Shown here piece after piece: positions 10,201 through 16,432 of a stretch of 23,092 nucleotides of DNA. Each line of letters begins with the position of its first letter. The first letter of the stretch is position 1. The position numbers were made by a program, and so were the translations under genes. Below the pieces are notes generated by a model. That model was given only the letters and a program-made list of their open reading frames with translations, did no database searches and had not been told where the DNA came from. The stretch covers positions 1 to 23,092 of the forward strand of contig WTIQ01000492.1 in assembly GCA_011525185.1 (NCBI GenBank), given 5' to 3'. The stretch is from Paracoccaceae bacterium (GTDB lineage: Bacteria > Pseudomonadota > Alphaproteobacteria > Rhodobacterales > Rhodobacteraceae).

Positions 10201-10281
10201 GATCTACGTCAGAGAGCAAAGCGCAACCCATATATAGCAGCAACACTACTGGGCGGTCTTGAAAGCGCGGGATTGCTTTAG
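7240..10281 (+). CDS. Large internal virion/ejection-type protein (1013 aa)
   Basis: This is the longest gene in the window, with GGAG seven bases before ATG 7240. The N-terminal 130 residues are charged. Residues about 130-190 form a Gly-rich hydrophobic segment (GSIIGGIIGSPTLIGGAVGA then GLGAAGG) that could insert in a membrane. The rest is long helical sequence rich in Ala, Lys and Glu, ending in a Pro-rich linker (about residues 945-970) and a short C-terminal helix. I saw no clear lysozyme/transglycosylase signature, unlike T7 gp16. It is the last gene of the rightward virion block, and its stop overlaps tail-to-tail by four bases with the opposing gene. Channel formation or DNA ejection across the host envelope is the best inference. 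Confidence 0.55.
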   Translation: MTPQERLRQFRARQNKEKSPQELLQELRSSQSGSSLGMRKPKSFDELIAVTSGKDEGFDYTTGAGGGLRAKLSFMETPEEKENFLMQEVGESGFTKDTKGRLALTPEGQAKLGYEPTETNLVIEEEGFGLRDVADVAGLAPETIGSIIGGIIGSPTLIGGAVGAGLGAAGGQLVEEGIEGLLGLQKQTAGEVAKQAALEGALAGTIDLATVGTFKAGRALIQGAGKGASAAARAMGQGERQLVQGQAEQALRIMNEGGMPSYEAAGMPAAISRASQIAEAISGKEKRAVQNVRFALKKKEKLLQDAGIMDESGQVIAGATSDDLAKAIADAAPAKANQLKTALADAQKAHMEAIDDTISLLTKSTKEGSEIDDSVLDVLMYNYDEFAKNADTNYTAVDNELAKISGPVTINGKTVEVEGGELPIFDVSALKTRFDDVIDSKYGGAASVAPQEFTEIGRQINDLVTKGAIEGFTTFNGLRGLRKNIQDTLMDPRLSISDTTPRRLLVDMRNTVDNMLQGNVKLTGIGGAQNARTMRTAMGLLQDANKAYRAEMRMFNRLENLGIVRNLGEPGVNVKLEVGRNYDKIIQSPARIEAALEAAKGQREIVRQDLAKRYLDEALLDSNKDFSDPTKFNGVQFYGKIKRMNKDKTGKLLFGEQWPEVQSLAKSLAYGGVKKIDDSILERIMAQSPDASIVQTLRNVRDAQIGLEEAASSSILKRLNEGALDPEEAAAAIVNRNMTRAQINRILKFFDNSPEAKETIRRTIINDILGSVDEDIFINEKASYSLRNAIDSYKPEMLNKVLGEQTVKDIRELADDLIFLRDTGARGAGSLAADAIRTGQITNPVKNLPKAGRFRVLNYMLNNPRVMRNALEVKAGRQTPQAAAQSLSQALNESAAQVAGEGVPLTQRAAGLGRGVGAALGAINRGQVATRQAAGQLLTSPQEVRGVQPETPAAPAPSRTSVPEVNMPSITYSPDADALRSIANREADLRQRAKRNPYIAATLLGGLESAGLL

Positions 10282-10535
10282 TCTTCTAATACAGAAGCAA
10301 TGCCACCTGAGTTGTGACGCTTATCATGATAAGACGCCACCTTTTCTTTTAAATCTTCATGGCGAGATGTCATCTTTGCATGCATATCGTCATAAGCATC
10401 ATCAATCATGCGAGATAACTGGCGTCCGATAGCACGATCCTCAAAATTCGATATTTGTACTAATTTGTTGTAGGCGACTATTGAAACACCTACTGATTTA
10501 TATTTTACTGGATTCGGCATGGAGGACTTTCCCAT
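10278..10535 (-). CDS. Ribbon-helix-helix-like small DNA-binding protein (85 aa)
   Basis: The segment YKSVGVSIVAYNKLVQISNF followed by RAIGRQLSRMIDDAYDD matches the Arc/MetJ ribbon-helix-helix layout: a short alternating beta strand (VGVSIVA), helix 1, a turn, then helix 2 ending near a Leu/Ile-rich face. The C-terminal third is charged and probably flexible. The first ATG is at 10535, with AGGA about ten bases upstream; a second in-frame ATG at 10520 is also possible. The gene is opposite to its neighbours and its 5' end abuts the DUF1064 gene head-to-head with two bases between. A likely role is a transcriptional regulator of the virion/early switch, but an RHH antitoxin or accessory protein is possible. 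No toxin partner is seen. Confidence 0.6.
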   Translation of the reverse strand: MGKSSMPNPVKYKSVGVSIVAYNKLVQISNFEDRAIGRQLSRMIDDAYDDMHAKMTSRHEDLKEKVASYHDKRHNSGGIASVLED

Positions 10536-10537
10536 AA

Positions 10538-10915
10538 ATGACGTTTCCTACTGTATATAATCCCAAACGGCGTGGGTCAAGACCCAAGTATGGTAATAAG
10601 AAAGTAACTGTGGACGGTATCAAGTTTGATTCCAAGTGGGAGTCACAACGGTATTTATATCTAAAGTCGCTTGAACGCGCAGATCAGGTCAAGGACCTTG
10701 AGCTACAAGTGCGATACAACATAGCGGTCAACGGTGAAAAGATTTGCGCCTACATTGCAGACTTCCGCTATCAAAAGCAGGACAAGAACGGTGACTGGTA
10801 CGAAGTTGTCGAAGATGCCAAGGGCGTCGAAACTCCTGAGTTCAAATTAAAGAAGAAGCTGATGAAAGCTGTCCATGGCATTGAGATATTCTTGTCAAAA
10901 AAAGGAGGGCGTTAG
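10538..10915 (+). CDS. DUF1064-type PD-(D/E)XK nuclease (125 aa)
   Basis: The sequence reads like the phage DUF1064 family, small restriction-like-fold nucleases sometimes annotated as resolvase-like. The N-terminus PKYGNKKVTVDGIKFDSKWE is characteristic. Candidate catalytic residues are E35 (SKWESQRY helix), D75 (IADFRY), and the E92/D93-A-K95 motif (VVEDAKG). The start is ATG 10538 with GGAGGA eleven bases upstream; that Shine-Dalgarno lies antisense to the first codons of the opposing gene. The protein probably acts on branched or damaged phage DNA in replication or recombination. It is separated from the main replication operon by a leftward gene, so it may be expressed with the virion operon. 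The stop codon falls within a hairpin that acts as a leftward terminator. Confidence 0.75.
   Translation: MTFPTVYNPKRRGSRPKYGNKKVTVDGIKFDSKWESQRYLYLKSLERADQVKDLELQVRYNIAVNGEKICAYIADFRYQKQDKNGDWYEVVEDAKGVETPEFKLKKKLMKAVHGIEIFLSKKGGR
10552..10580 (-). promoter_or_regulatory. Sigma70-like leftward promoter inside the DUF1064 gene
   Basis: Read on the minus strand, TTGACC (10580-10575) is followed after exactly 17 bases by TATACA (10557-10552). Transcription would begin about ten bases before ATG 10535, or with a longer leader if ATG 10520 is used. It would serve the ribbon-helix-helix gene, which needs its own promoter because a terminator (10897-10921) ends the other leftward transcript upstream. 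Its location within the first codons of an opposing gene makes chance a real possibility. Confidence 0.4.
10573..10586. promoter_or_regulatory. Palindrome overlapping the -35 box (candidate operator)
   Basis: TGGGTC-AA-GACCCA is a perfect inverted repeat with 6-bp arms. It overlaps the -35 hexamer of the leftward promoter proposed above and lies about 40 bp before the ribbon-helix-helix gene. Such proteins often bind short palindromes at their own promoter, so autoregulation is possible. The site is also within DUF1064 coding sequence, so the palindrome may be incidental. Confidence 0.3.
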
Positions 10916-10921
10916 CCCCCC
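10897..10921 (-). terminator. Rho-independent terminator (leftward)
   Basis: On the minus strand a stem GGGGGGC/GCCCTCC (one mismatch, loop TAAC) is followed by seven T. It lies just downstream of the leftward 60-aa gene and overlaps the last codons of the DUF1064 gene. It should stop leftward transcription before the body of the opposing gene. Confidence 0.75.
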
Positions 10922-10925
10922 TCAC

Positions 10926-11108
10926 TTATAATACGCTACTAAAAGTTTTTACTTTTGGTGCGTCGAACTTTACGCCTTCCATATACTCTTCAAGTTTTTT
11001 AGTTGGAATCTGTTCAAGTAACTTGATCGCTTCCATACGATCATGTCTTGAGTTCCAATCTGCTTCGAGTTGATAGATGACTTTTTCATAGAGTTTTCTT
11101 TTAGTCAT
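10926..11108 (-). CDS. Small leftward early protein, unknown (60 aa)
   Basis: The chosen start is ATG 11108 (MTKRKLYEKVIYQLE), because GAGG lies seven bases before it; an upstream in-frame ATG at 11129 lacks this and would remove most of the leader. The protein is a charged helical protein (K/E/R-rich) followed by a short tail GVKFDAPKVKTFSSVL. No known domain is recognised. It is a single-gene transcription unit between a strong promoter (11163-11191) and a terminator (10897-10921). Its promoter shares a 25-bp block with that of the large leftward operon at 22760, so the two units are probably co-expressed early after infection. Confidence 0.7.
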   Translation of the reverse strand: MTKRKLYEKVIYQLEADWNSRHDRMEAIKLLEQIPTKKLEEYMEGVKFDAPKVKTFSSVL

Positions 11109-11162
11109 GTTTAACCTCATACTAGACATTTCAAATAACGTGCCGAATCATTCAACACTTCC

Positions 11163-11210
11163 ATATTATCCCATATAACTTGGAATGTCAATAAAAAAAT
11201 TTATGCAAAA
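11163..11210 (-). promoter_or_regulatory. Strong leftward sigma70-type promoter with AT-rich UP element
   Basis: On the minus strand: TTGACA (11191-11186), a 17-bp spacer, then TAATAT (11168-11163). The spacer is exactly the operator-like sequence TCCCA-N7-TGGAA (+ strand 11169-11185). Upstream of the -35 is an A/T-rich block to 11210. The 25 bp from 11186 to 11210 are identical to 22783-22807, the second leftward promoter. It should drive the 60-aa gene with a leader of about 48 bases. Confidence 0.8.
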
Positions 11211-11215
11211 AGTTG

Positions 11216-11244
11216 TTGACATGTCCCAATCTATATGGGATAGA
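11216..11244 (+). promoter_or_regulatory. Divergent rightward promoter with TCCCA-N7-TGGGA operator
   Basis: TTGACA at 11216-11221 is followed after 17 bp by GATAGA (11239-11244), a weak -10. Between them, 11224-11240 is an inverted repeat TCCCA-N7-TGGGA. It is placed to start the replication operon at 11281. The poor -10 and the overlapping operator suggest activation or repression by a phage factor. The arrangement is back-to-back with the leftward promoter, so one regulator could control both. Confidence 0.55.
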
Positions 11245-11280
11245 TGAGTTTCTAGTAATTTTAAGCGGAAAGGAATCGAC

Positions 11281-11679
11281 ATGAATAGTCGTGAACTGTT
11301 CGAGCGTCGAGATGAACTCAAGTACGTTATCAGTCAATTGCGTGATGAGTTGAAGGACGTTGAACAAAAACTCCATGATACATTTTTTACCCAAGCGCGT
11401 GATGCTTTACGCGCAGACGGTAAAGACTTTGGCACCACATATATTGTTGCAGGTAATCGTAAGCTGAAAGCTACGGTACGCAAGAAAGTTGTGTGGGACC
11501 AAAACGAACTCGGTTGCGTCTTAGAGGCAATGCCAGAGGAAGATGCACGTCATTATGGCAAGCTGACACTTGCTGTTGACGAGCGCAAATATACGACGGC
11601 ACCACCTGCCATTCGTAACATTCTTGAGCCATGTCGGACAGTTGAGGTCGGTGGTTTTACAATTGAGGAACTGGACTAA
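11281..11679 (+). CDS. First gene of replication operon, coiled-coil N-terminus, unknown (132 aa)
   Basis: GGAAAGGA lies eight bases before ATG 11281. Residues 1-45 form a heptad-like helix (RRDELKYVISQLRDELKDVE) suited to coiled-coil pairing. The rest is a compact domain containing YIVAGNRKLKATVRKKVVWD and a conserved-looking end (PPAIRNILEPCRTVEVGGFT). I recognise the style from phages, where such a gene precedes recombination ATPases, but cannot name a family. Its coupled overlap with the next gene (TAATG) and its leading position suggest an accessory replication factor or regulator. Confidence 0.65.
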   Translation: MNSRELFERRDELKYVISQLRDELKDVEQKLHDTFFTQARDALRADGKDFGTTYIVAGNRKLKATVRKKVVWDQNELGCVLEAMPEEDARHYGKLTLAVDERKYTTAPPAIRNILEPCRTVEVGGFTIEELD

Positions 11680-12590
11680 TGAACTTTACTAGCAAGTTAG
11701 ATGTCAAGCTGCAAGAAATGATGAATGCTTCTGATCCAATTGATCGAAAGCAAATTCAATTTAATGCAGAAATCACCGCTGAAGAAATGAAGAAAATCAG
11801 CGAAATGAATTACAAAGGTAATCGTGATTTGCATCGCCCTACATTTCGCAGATATGTCAGAGCAATGAATCTCAATCGTTGGGTTCTAAGCCCCGAATCT
11901 TTGGTCTTTGTTAAGCAAGGAACAGAATGGGTTTTAATCAACGGCAATCACAGATCAAATGCTCAAATTGAGACAGGAACAACAAATTGCTACTCTATTG
12001 CGATTGTTGATTCCATCGACAAGTATAAATACTTGGATCAAGGCAAGGTAAGAACAAACGCAGACATTATTGGGGCGCACATTAATATCGTTCAGCCAAT
12101 CCAATATCTGCTTCGTGCTTCTTCTTTTATTTCACATCCGATGCCAGAAGATGTGGAAAACGTTCTTAAAAGCAGAATTGGTGAATTGCTTTCTGAAGTC
12201 GAATACGAAATCAAACCACCGCGCAAAAGTGGCAGCATTTGGAAACAAACAGCGTTTAAAGCTGCGTTTGCAATGGCAATCATGACTAATCGTATCAGCT
12301 ATGAAGATGCTTACGATGTTTATGACTCACTTTCTCATGGTGATCTAAAAGAGTGGCCTGATGTTTTTGTGCAGCTTTATCGGCAAGTCATGGAAGGCTC
12401 TATTTCTGTGAACAGAACAGGTCAATCTTTGGACAATGATTATTTCATGCGCGGAATTTTTGCGTTCGAACATTATCACAATGAAGGTAAAACTTTGGCG
12501 ATCCATAACAATTTCAGAAACTCGGTCAAAGAAGACGTGTTTGAGGTGATGAAGCAGTTTACGCCAATCGAAGAAGGAGTAGCATCGTAA
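11679..12590 (+). CDS. ParB/DGQHR-like domain protein (303 aa)
   Basis: The N-terminal half fits the ParB/sulfiredoxin-like fold seen in phage DGQHR-type proteins. RPTFRRYVRAMNLNRWVLSP corresponds to the helix before the signature, VLINGNHRSNAQIETG to the nucleotide/phosphate-binding 'G-x-HR' motif (NGNHR here), and LDQGKVRTNADI to the 'D-x-G-x-x-R-T' motif that follows. Residues beyond about 150 are helical and without known motif. In this family such proteins may bind NTP or DNA; biochemical roles are poorly defined. It lies directly ahead of the recombination ATPase, with overlapping start and stop, so a role in genome maintenance or early DNA metabolism is inferred. A true plasmid-partition function is unlikely. 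Confidence 0.65.
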   Translation: MNFTSKLDVKLQEMMNASDPIDRKQIQFNAEITAEEMKKISEMNYKGNRDLHRPTFRRYVRAMNLNRWVLSPESLVFVKQGTEWVLINGNHRSNAQIETGTTNCYSIAIVDSIDKYKYLDQGKVRTNADIIGAHINIVQPIQYLLRASSFISHPMPEDVENVLKSRIGELLSEVEYEIKPPRKSGSIWKQTAFKAAFAMAIMTNRISYEDAYDVYDSLSHGDLKEWPDVFVQLYRQVMEGSISVNRTGQSLDNDYFMRGIFAFEHYHNEGKTLAIHNNFRNSVKEDVFEVMKQFTPIEEGVAS

Positions 12591-13453
12591 TGGCTTTGCA
12601 AATTATTACAGCCGATCAGCGTCTTGCTGAAAAGAAGGGCCATAAGATCGTGGTGTGTGGGCAAAGTGGCGTAGGTAAAACTACGCTTGCCAGAACGCTC
12701 AACAGTGCAAGCACATTGTTCTTGGACCTTGAGGCAGGTGATGCTGCAATCGAAGGACATCCGATTGATGTTATCCGCCCTCGCACATGGGCAGAGTGTC
12801 GTGACCTTGCCTGTTTCTTGGGTGGACCTAATCCCGCGCTCAGTGAGGATCAGCCTTACTCTCAGGCGCATTACGATTATGTTGCCACAATGTTTGGAGA
12901 CAGTGCAGAAATCTGGCAGAGGTACGATACTCTTTTTGTGGACTCTATTACTGTCGCAGGGCGTTTGTGCTTTCAGTGGTGCTTACAGCAACCTGAGGCG
13001 CGTTCTGAGCGGTCAGGAAAGCTGGACACACGCGCAGCTTACGGAATGCATGGACGTGAGATGATGTCATGGCTCACGCACCTGCAACACATCCGCGAAA
13101 AGAATGTGATCTTTGTCGGCATCCTTGACGAAATCACAGATGATTATGGGCGCAAGCAATATGCGCTGCAAATCGAAGGCAGCAAAACTGGTCGTGAATT
13201 GCCCGGTATTGTTGACGAAGTTATTACAATGGCGATTCTGTCAGGGGATCACGGTCAGTATCGTGCGTTCATCTGTCAGCCATTGAATGAATGGGGCTAC
13301 CCTGCAAAAGATCGCTCTGGTCGCCTCGAAACTTTGGAAGAACCACACCTTGGCAAACTGATGGAAAAGATGTCTAGTGGTTCTCCAGAAGACCCCAAGG
13401 ATTTGACATTTGTTGATCCTGCAACCCAAAACTCTAGCGAAGAGGTAGCATAA
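12590..13453 (+). CDS. RecA-fold recombination ATPase, Sak4-like (287 aa)
   Basis: The Walker A motif GQSGVGKT sits at residues 24-31, preceded by the beta strand KIVVCG. A Walker B-like strand, TLFVDS, is near residue 115. The single short RecA-like core without extra DNA-binding domains resembles the Sak4-type phage ATPases that assist single-strand annealing or strand exchange. The following gene is a DUF669-type ssDNA-binding candidate, a pairing common in phages and consistent with this role. GGAG precedes the start, and the start overlaps the upstream stop (TAATG). The C-terminus is Ser/Glu/Pro-rich and probably flexible. A generic phage AAA_24 nucleoside triphosphatase is the broader safe call. 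Confidence 0.75.
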   Translation: MALQIITADQRLAEKKGHKIVVCGQSGVGKTTLARTLNSASTLFLDLEAGDAAIEGHPIDVIRPRTWAECRDLACFLGGPNPALSEDQPYSQAHYDYVATMFGDSAEIWQRYDTLFVDSITVAGRLCFQWCLQQPEARSERSGKLDTRAAYGMHGREMMSWLTHLQHIREKNVIFVGILDEITDDYGRKQYALQIEGSKTGRELPGIVDEVITMAILSGDHGQYRAFICQPLNEWGYPAKDRSGRLETLEEPHLGKLMEKMSSGSPEDPKDLTFVDPATQNSSEEVA

Positions 13454-14076
13454 TGCTAAATTTAAATAATGTACCAGCCGATGATTCACAAAACCGTGAA
13501 TTTACGTTAATTCCAAATGGCACAGTGTGCCGCGCCGTGATTGTTGTAAAGCAAGGCGACACAGAAGTTCCAGAGTTTGGCTCTGGTCCGTGGTTCAAAA
13601 AGTCCATGTCTTCTGCTGCAAAGTGGATGGAGCTTGAGTTTACCATCATTGGTGGTGAGCATGATCGCCGTAAGTTTTGGGATCGCATTTTTGTCGATGG
13701 TGACAAGATGGGTCAGAGCGGCATTCCACAGGCCAAAGAGATTGGTTTGCGCACATTGAAGTCAATTGTTGAAAGTGCGCGTAACATTGATCCTGCGGAC
13801 ATGTCGCCAGAGGCGCAGCAAAACAGAAATATTTCTGGTGTTTTTGACTTAAACACTATGGAAATCTGTGCTAAGATTGGTATTAAGAAAGGAACAAACG
13901 GCTACAGCGATAGCAATCGCCTAATTGCCGCCTTGACACCTAATTCGCGGGAATTTATCCCAAGTGGTCAAGCTCCAATCATGCAGACCCCTGCGGCTGC
14001 ACAGTCGATGCAACAAGTGGCACCCACAACGCCACCACAAGCATCAGGAGGAGTCCCATCTTGGGCTAACAGATAA
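13453..14076 (+). CDS. DUF669-like single-stranded-DNA-binding protein candidate (207 aa)
   Basis: The central region resembles phage DUF669 proteins: an N-terminal beta segment (NGTVCRAVIVVKQGDTEVP), WMELEFTIIGGEHDRRKFWD, a helix with LRTLKSIVESARNI, and a beta segment MEICAKIGIKKG. The C-terminal 40 residues are Pro/Gln/Ala-rich and disordered (TTPPQASGGVPSWANR), as in many SSBs, though without the acidic tip. It is coupled to the ATPase gene (TAATG) with GAGG at proper distance. It likely coats ssDNA for the recombination ATPase and helicases. The assignment rests on pattern similarity, so SSB function is a moderate-confidence inference. Confidence 0.65.
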   Translation: MLNLNNVPADDSQNREFTLIPNGTVCRAVIVVKQGDTEVPEFGSGPWFKKSMSSAAKWMELEFTIIGGEHDRRKFWDRIFVDGDKMGQSGIPQAKEIGLRTLKSIVESARNIDPADMSPEAQQNRNISGVFDLNTMEICAKIGIKKGTNGYSDSNRLIAALTPNSREFIPSGQAPIMQTPAAAQSMQQVAPTTPPQASGGVPSWANR

Positions 14077-14077
14077 T

Positions 14078-14160
14078 CTAGCGGCAAGGCCATTCCGCGC
14101 CTGCTAGACCTCTGACCGGGGGGCAGAGGGCCGCATACCCCCCACCAATTCTAGCGAATT
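14078..14160 (+). ncRNA. Structured intergenic RNA with an H-type pseudoknot candidate
   Basis: Between the DUF669 stop and the next start, three elements lie in series. Hairpin 1 has arms CTAGC (14078-14082) and GCTAG (14103-14107). Then CCTCTG (14109-14114) pairs with CAGAGG (14124-14129); its loop contains GGGGGG (14118-14123), which can pair with CCCCCC (14138-14143). This is a textbook H-type pseudoknot with a 3-nt loop 1, no loop 2 and an 8-nt loop 3. Hairpin 3 is AATTC-TAGC-GAATT (14147-14160), immediately followed by AAGGAG and ATG 14174. The region is visibly more G+C-rich than its flanks. It could be a cis-acting regulator of the nuclease gene, an mRNA stabiliser or a processing site. 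No riboswitch class is recognised. Confidence 0.5.
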
Positions 14161-14173
14161 AAGGAGACTTCTT

Positions 14174-14590
14174 ATGCGTCCCACGTATGAGACTATTGAT
14201 GACTTGCGCAATGAGCGCAGCGTGATTGAGGCATTTTGTAATCCATTTGATTATCAATATGCAAAAATGCCTAAGCAGTATCACTTAGATTATTGCGTTC
14301 TAAAGCAAGGCAAGGTTGTTGGATTTTGTGAGGTCAAAGTCAGGACCAACAATCACAATCAGTACAGCACACTCTTGCTATCCCTTTCTAAAGTTTCAGC
14401 CGCAAACGGACTTAAAGAAGCGTCTGGAATTAGAAGCATTCTTCTTGTTAAGTGGAAGGACAGGTTCGGATACACTTACTTTAAGAATGATTGGCCTGTT
14501 ATGATTGGTGGTCGCACAGATCGAAATGACTGGCAAGACATTGAGCCAGTTGTTCACATTCCAATTTCAGAATTTAAGTTTGTGGGGTAA
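14174..14590 (+). CDS. Small PD-(D/E)XK nuclease (138 aa)
   Basis: A compact restriction-like core is visible: a helix containing ERSVIEAF (candidate E14/E19), then YHLDYCVLKQGKVVGFCEVK with D39, E53 and K55 in the order D...E-x-K on adjacent beta strands. It is near the minimum length for this fold, like VRR-NUC-type phage nucleases. AAGGAG eight bases before ATG 14174 supports the start. It is followed two bases later by a helicase gene, so the two may act together on replication intermediates. Specificity (structure-specific endonuclease or other) cannot be read from the sequence. Confidence 0.7.
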   Translation: MRPTYETIDDLRNERSVIEAFCNPFDYQYAKMPKQYHLDYCVLKQGKVVGFCEVKVRTNNHNQYSTLLLSLSKVSAANGLKEASGIRSILLVKWKDRFGYTYFKNDWPVMIGGRTDRNDWQDIEPVVHIPISEFKFVG

Positions 14591-14592
14591 TC

Positions 14593-16275
14593 ATGTTGTT
14601 ACGTCCATACCAAGAGGTCGCCGTCTCTGACGCATGTAAAGCGTTGGACAAGCACGGCAACACTCTCGTCGTTGCGCCTACAGGTGCAGGTAAAACCATC
14701 ATGCTTTCTGCGCTCGTGGGCAAGCGCCACAAAGAAGGCAAAAAGATTCTTATTGTTCAGCACCGCGATGAACTTGTTGAGCAAAACCAATCCAAGTTCA
14801 AAAAGGTGAACCCCTACATCACCACAAGCATCGTTAATGGAACGGTAAAGCATTGGGACGGGGATGCAGTGTTCTCAATGGTTCAGACCATTTCACGCGA
14901 ACGTAACCTCAGAGATCGCCCAAAGTTTGATATGGTGGTCATTGATGAAGGACATCATGCTGCGGCTCCCACATATCGTCGTGTGGTTAACGCCGTGCTT
15001 GAAGATAACGATAGAGCAGAGATTGTGGGCTTTACAGCCACGCCAAATCGTGGTGATGGCAAAGGATTGCGCTCTGTGTTTAACAATTGCGCACACCAAA
15101 TCGAAATTGGTTCTCTGATCCAAGAGGGATTTTTGGTGCGCCCCAAAACGTTTGTCATTGATTTAGGCGTAAATGACCAATTGGATAAAGTCACAAAGCG
15201 CGGAAAAGAATATGACATGGAAGAAGTCGCTGCGATTATGGATCGTCAAGTCATTAACGATAGAATTGTTCGGGAATGGCAGGACAAGGCAGGTGATCGC
15301 AAGACTGTTGTGTTTTGCTCCACAGTCAAGCATGCCGAAAATCTTTGCGATGCATTTCTTATGTCTGGTGTTGCTGCAAACTTTGTGACAGGCGAAACGC
15401 CGAAAGAAGAAAGATCGCAAATGCTCCATGACCTTGAGCATGGTGATTTGCAGGTTGTGGTCAACGTAGCGGTGCTTACAGAGGGGTTTGACGCCCCACC
15501 TGTGTCATGTGTCATCCTGACCCGTCCCTGCTCTCAGAAAGGCACTATGGTTCAGATGATCGGTCGTGGGCTACGCATCGTTGATCCAGAGTTATATCCA
15601 AACACCATTAAGACTGATTGCATCGTCATGGACTTTGGAACGTCTGTGATTACGCATGGCAGTATTGATGATGTTGCAAATTTGGATGGAAAGGACAAAA
15701 AAGAAGAAGGCGAAGCACCAACAAAAATCTGCCCAGAGTGCGAATCCGAAGTTCATGCGCGGGTATCGGAATGCCCTATTTGCGGTCACGAGTTTATAGC
15801 AGAAGAAAAAGATGCACTCGAAAAATTTGTTATGACCGAATACGATTTAATGCAGCTATCTCCGTTTATGTGGATCAGTCCATTCCAAGAAGGCAATGCA
15901 TTAATGGCTATGGGATTCCAAGGATTTGCGTTTGTAGGCCACCTTCAAGAAAACATGTGGATTGCAATGGTAAAGCAAAACAAGGGTCGCGTTCGCACAG
16001 TAGCGATTGGCGAGAAAGTTCACGCCATGTCAGCAGCCGATGACTTCCTGCGCGAGATTGAAGACAGTGATGCAGCCAACAAAAGCAAGCGTTGGCTTAA
16101 TAACAGGGCCACTGAAAAGCAAAGAAACCTTCTGCTGGACCAAGGCATTGAGGTCAGCCCAATGGACTTCTCATGGACGAAATACAAAGCAGGGTGTGCT
16201 TTGAATTTTTTCTGGAACAAGGACGCTTTAGAAAGAGCTTTTTATGCAGCAGAACATAAATTCTTTGCGAATTAA
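14593..16275 (+). CDS. SF2 DEAD/DEAH-like helicase with C-terminal zinc ribbon (560 aa)
   Basis: Superfamily 2 motifs are in order: RPYQEVAV (Q-like, residue 4 on), Walker A APTGAGKT (28-35), DEGHH (motif II, around 118-122), GFTATPNR (motif III, around 145), a second domain with VVFCSTVKHAE, TEGFDAP, and QMIGRGLR (motif VI, around 321-328). This is the RecG/UvsW/RadD-like architecture of phage helicases. After the core comes a four-cysteine zinc ribbon (CPEC...CPIC, residues about 380-400) and a C-terminal domain of about 160 residues, which could bind branched DNA. It probably remodels forks or recombination intermediates with the neighbouring nucleases. ATG 14593 follows GGGG. The gene's 3' end overlaps the next small gene by 32 bases. 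Confidence 0.85.
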   Translation: MLLRPYQEVAVSDACKALDKHGNTLVVAPTGAGKTIMLSALVGKRHKEGKKILIVQHRDELVEQNQSKFKKVNPYITTSIVNGTVKHWDGDAVFSMVQTISRERNLRDRPKFDMVVIDEGHHAAAPTYRRVVNAVLEDNDRAEIVGFTATPNRGDGKGLRSVFNNCAHQIEIGSLIQEGFLVRPKTFVIDLGVNDQLDKVTKRGKEYDMEEVAAIMDRQVINDRIVREWQDKAGDRKTVVFCSTVKHAENLCDAFLMSGVAANFVTGETPKEERSQMLHDLEHGDLQVVVNVAVLTEGFDAPPVSCVILTRPCSQKGTMVQMIGRGLRIVDPELYPNTIKTDCIVMDFGTSVITHGSIDDVANLDGKDKKEEGEAPTKICPECESEVHARVSECPICGHEFIAEEKDALEKFVMTEYDLMQLSPFMWISPFQEGNALMAMGFQGFAFVGHLQENMWIAMVKQNKGRVRTVAIGEKVHAMSAADDFLREIEDSDAANKSKRWLNNRATEKQRNLLLDQGIEVSPMDFSWTKYKAGCALNFFWNKDALERAFYAAEHKFFAN

Positions 16276-16432
16276 ATTAATCACAGTGCGAGAGGGAAGG
16301 ACTGGCCCAGTTGTTTACATGTGGGTAGACGGAAAAGAGGTCGGTCATGTAGAGTTAAACACAAGGGCGGCGACTAATCTTATTAGTGACCTAGCCAAAT
16401 GCATTGTGGAGAAACCTAATGCCAAGATTTGA
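16244..16432 (+). CDS. Small protein, unknown (62 aa)
   Basis: ATG 16244 lies inside the helicase 3' end in another frame, with AAAGAG just upstream; GTG 16286 is a possible alternative start outside the overlap. The product has a plausible beta-beta-alpha pattern (LRIKLITVREG, VVYMWVDGKEVGHVELN, AATNLISDLAKCIVE). There is no catalytic motif and I recognise no family. It is likely expressed with the replication operon. Confidence 0.55.
   Translation: MQQNINSLRIKLITVREGRTGPVVYMWVDGKEVGHVELNTRAATNLISDLAKCIVEKPNAKI

Noticed and set aside
11679..12590. ParB-like gene as evidence of a plasmid-prophage partition system
   Set aside because: There is no ParA-type ATPase beside it and no parS-like repeat; the DGQHR-like motif set is common in lytic phages.
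14118..14143. G6/C6 pairing at 14118-14143 as a simple terminator
   Set aside because: No T-run follows and the operon continues; the internal CCTCTG/CAGAGG stem makes a pseudoknot more consistent.
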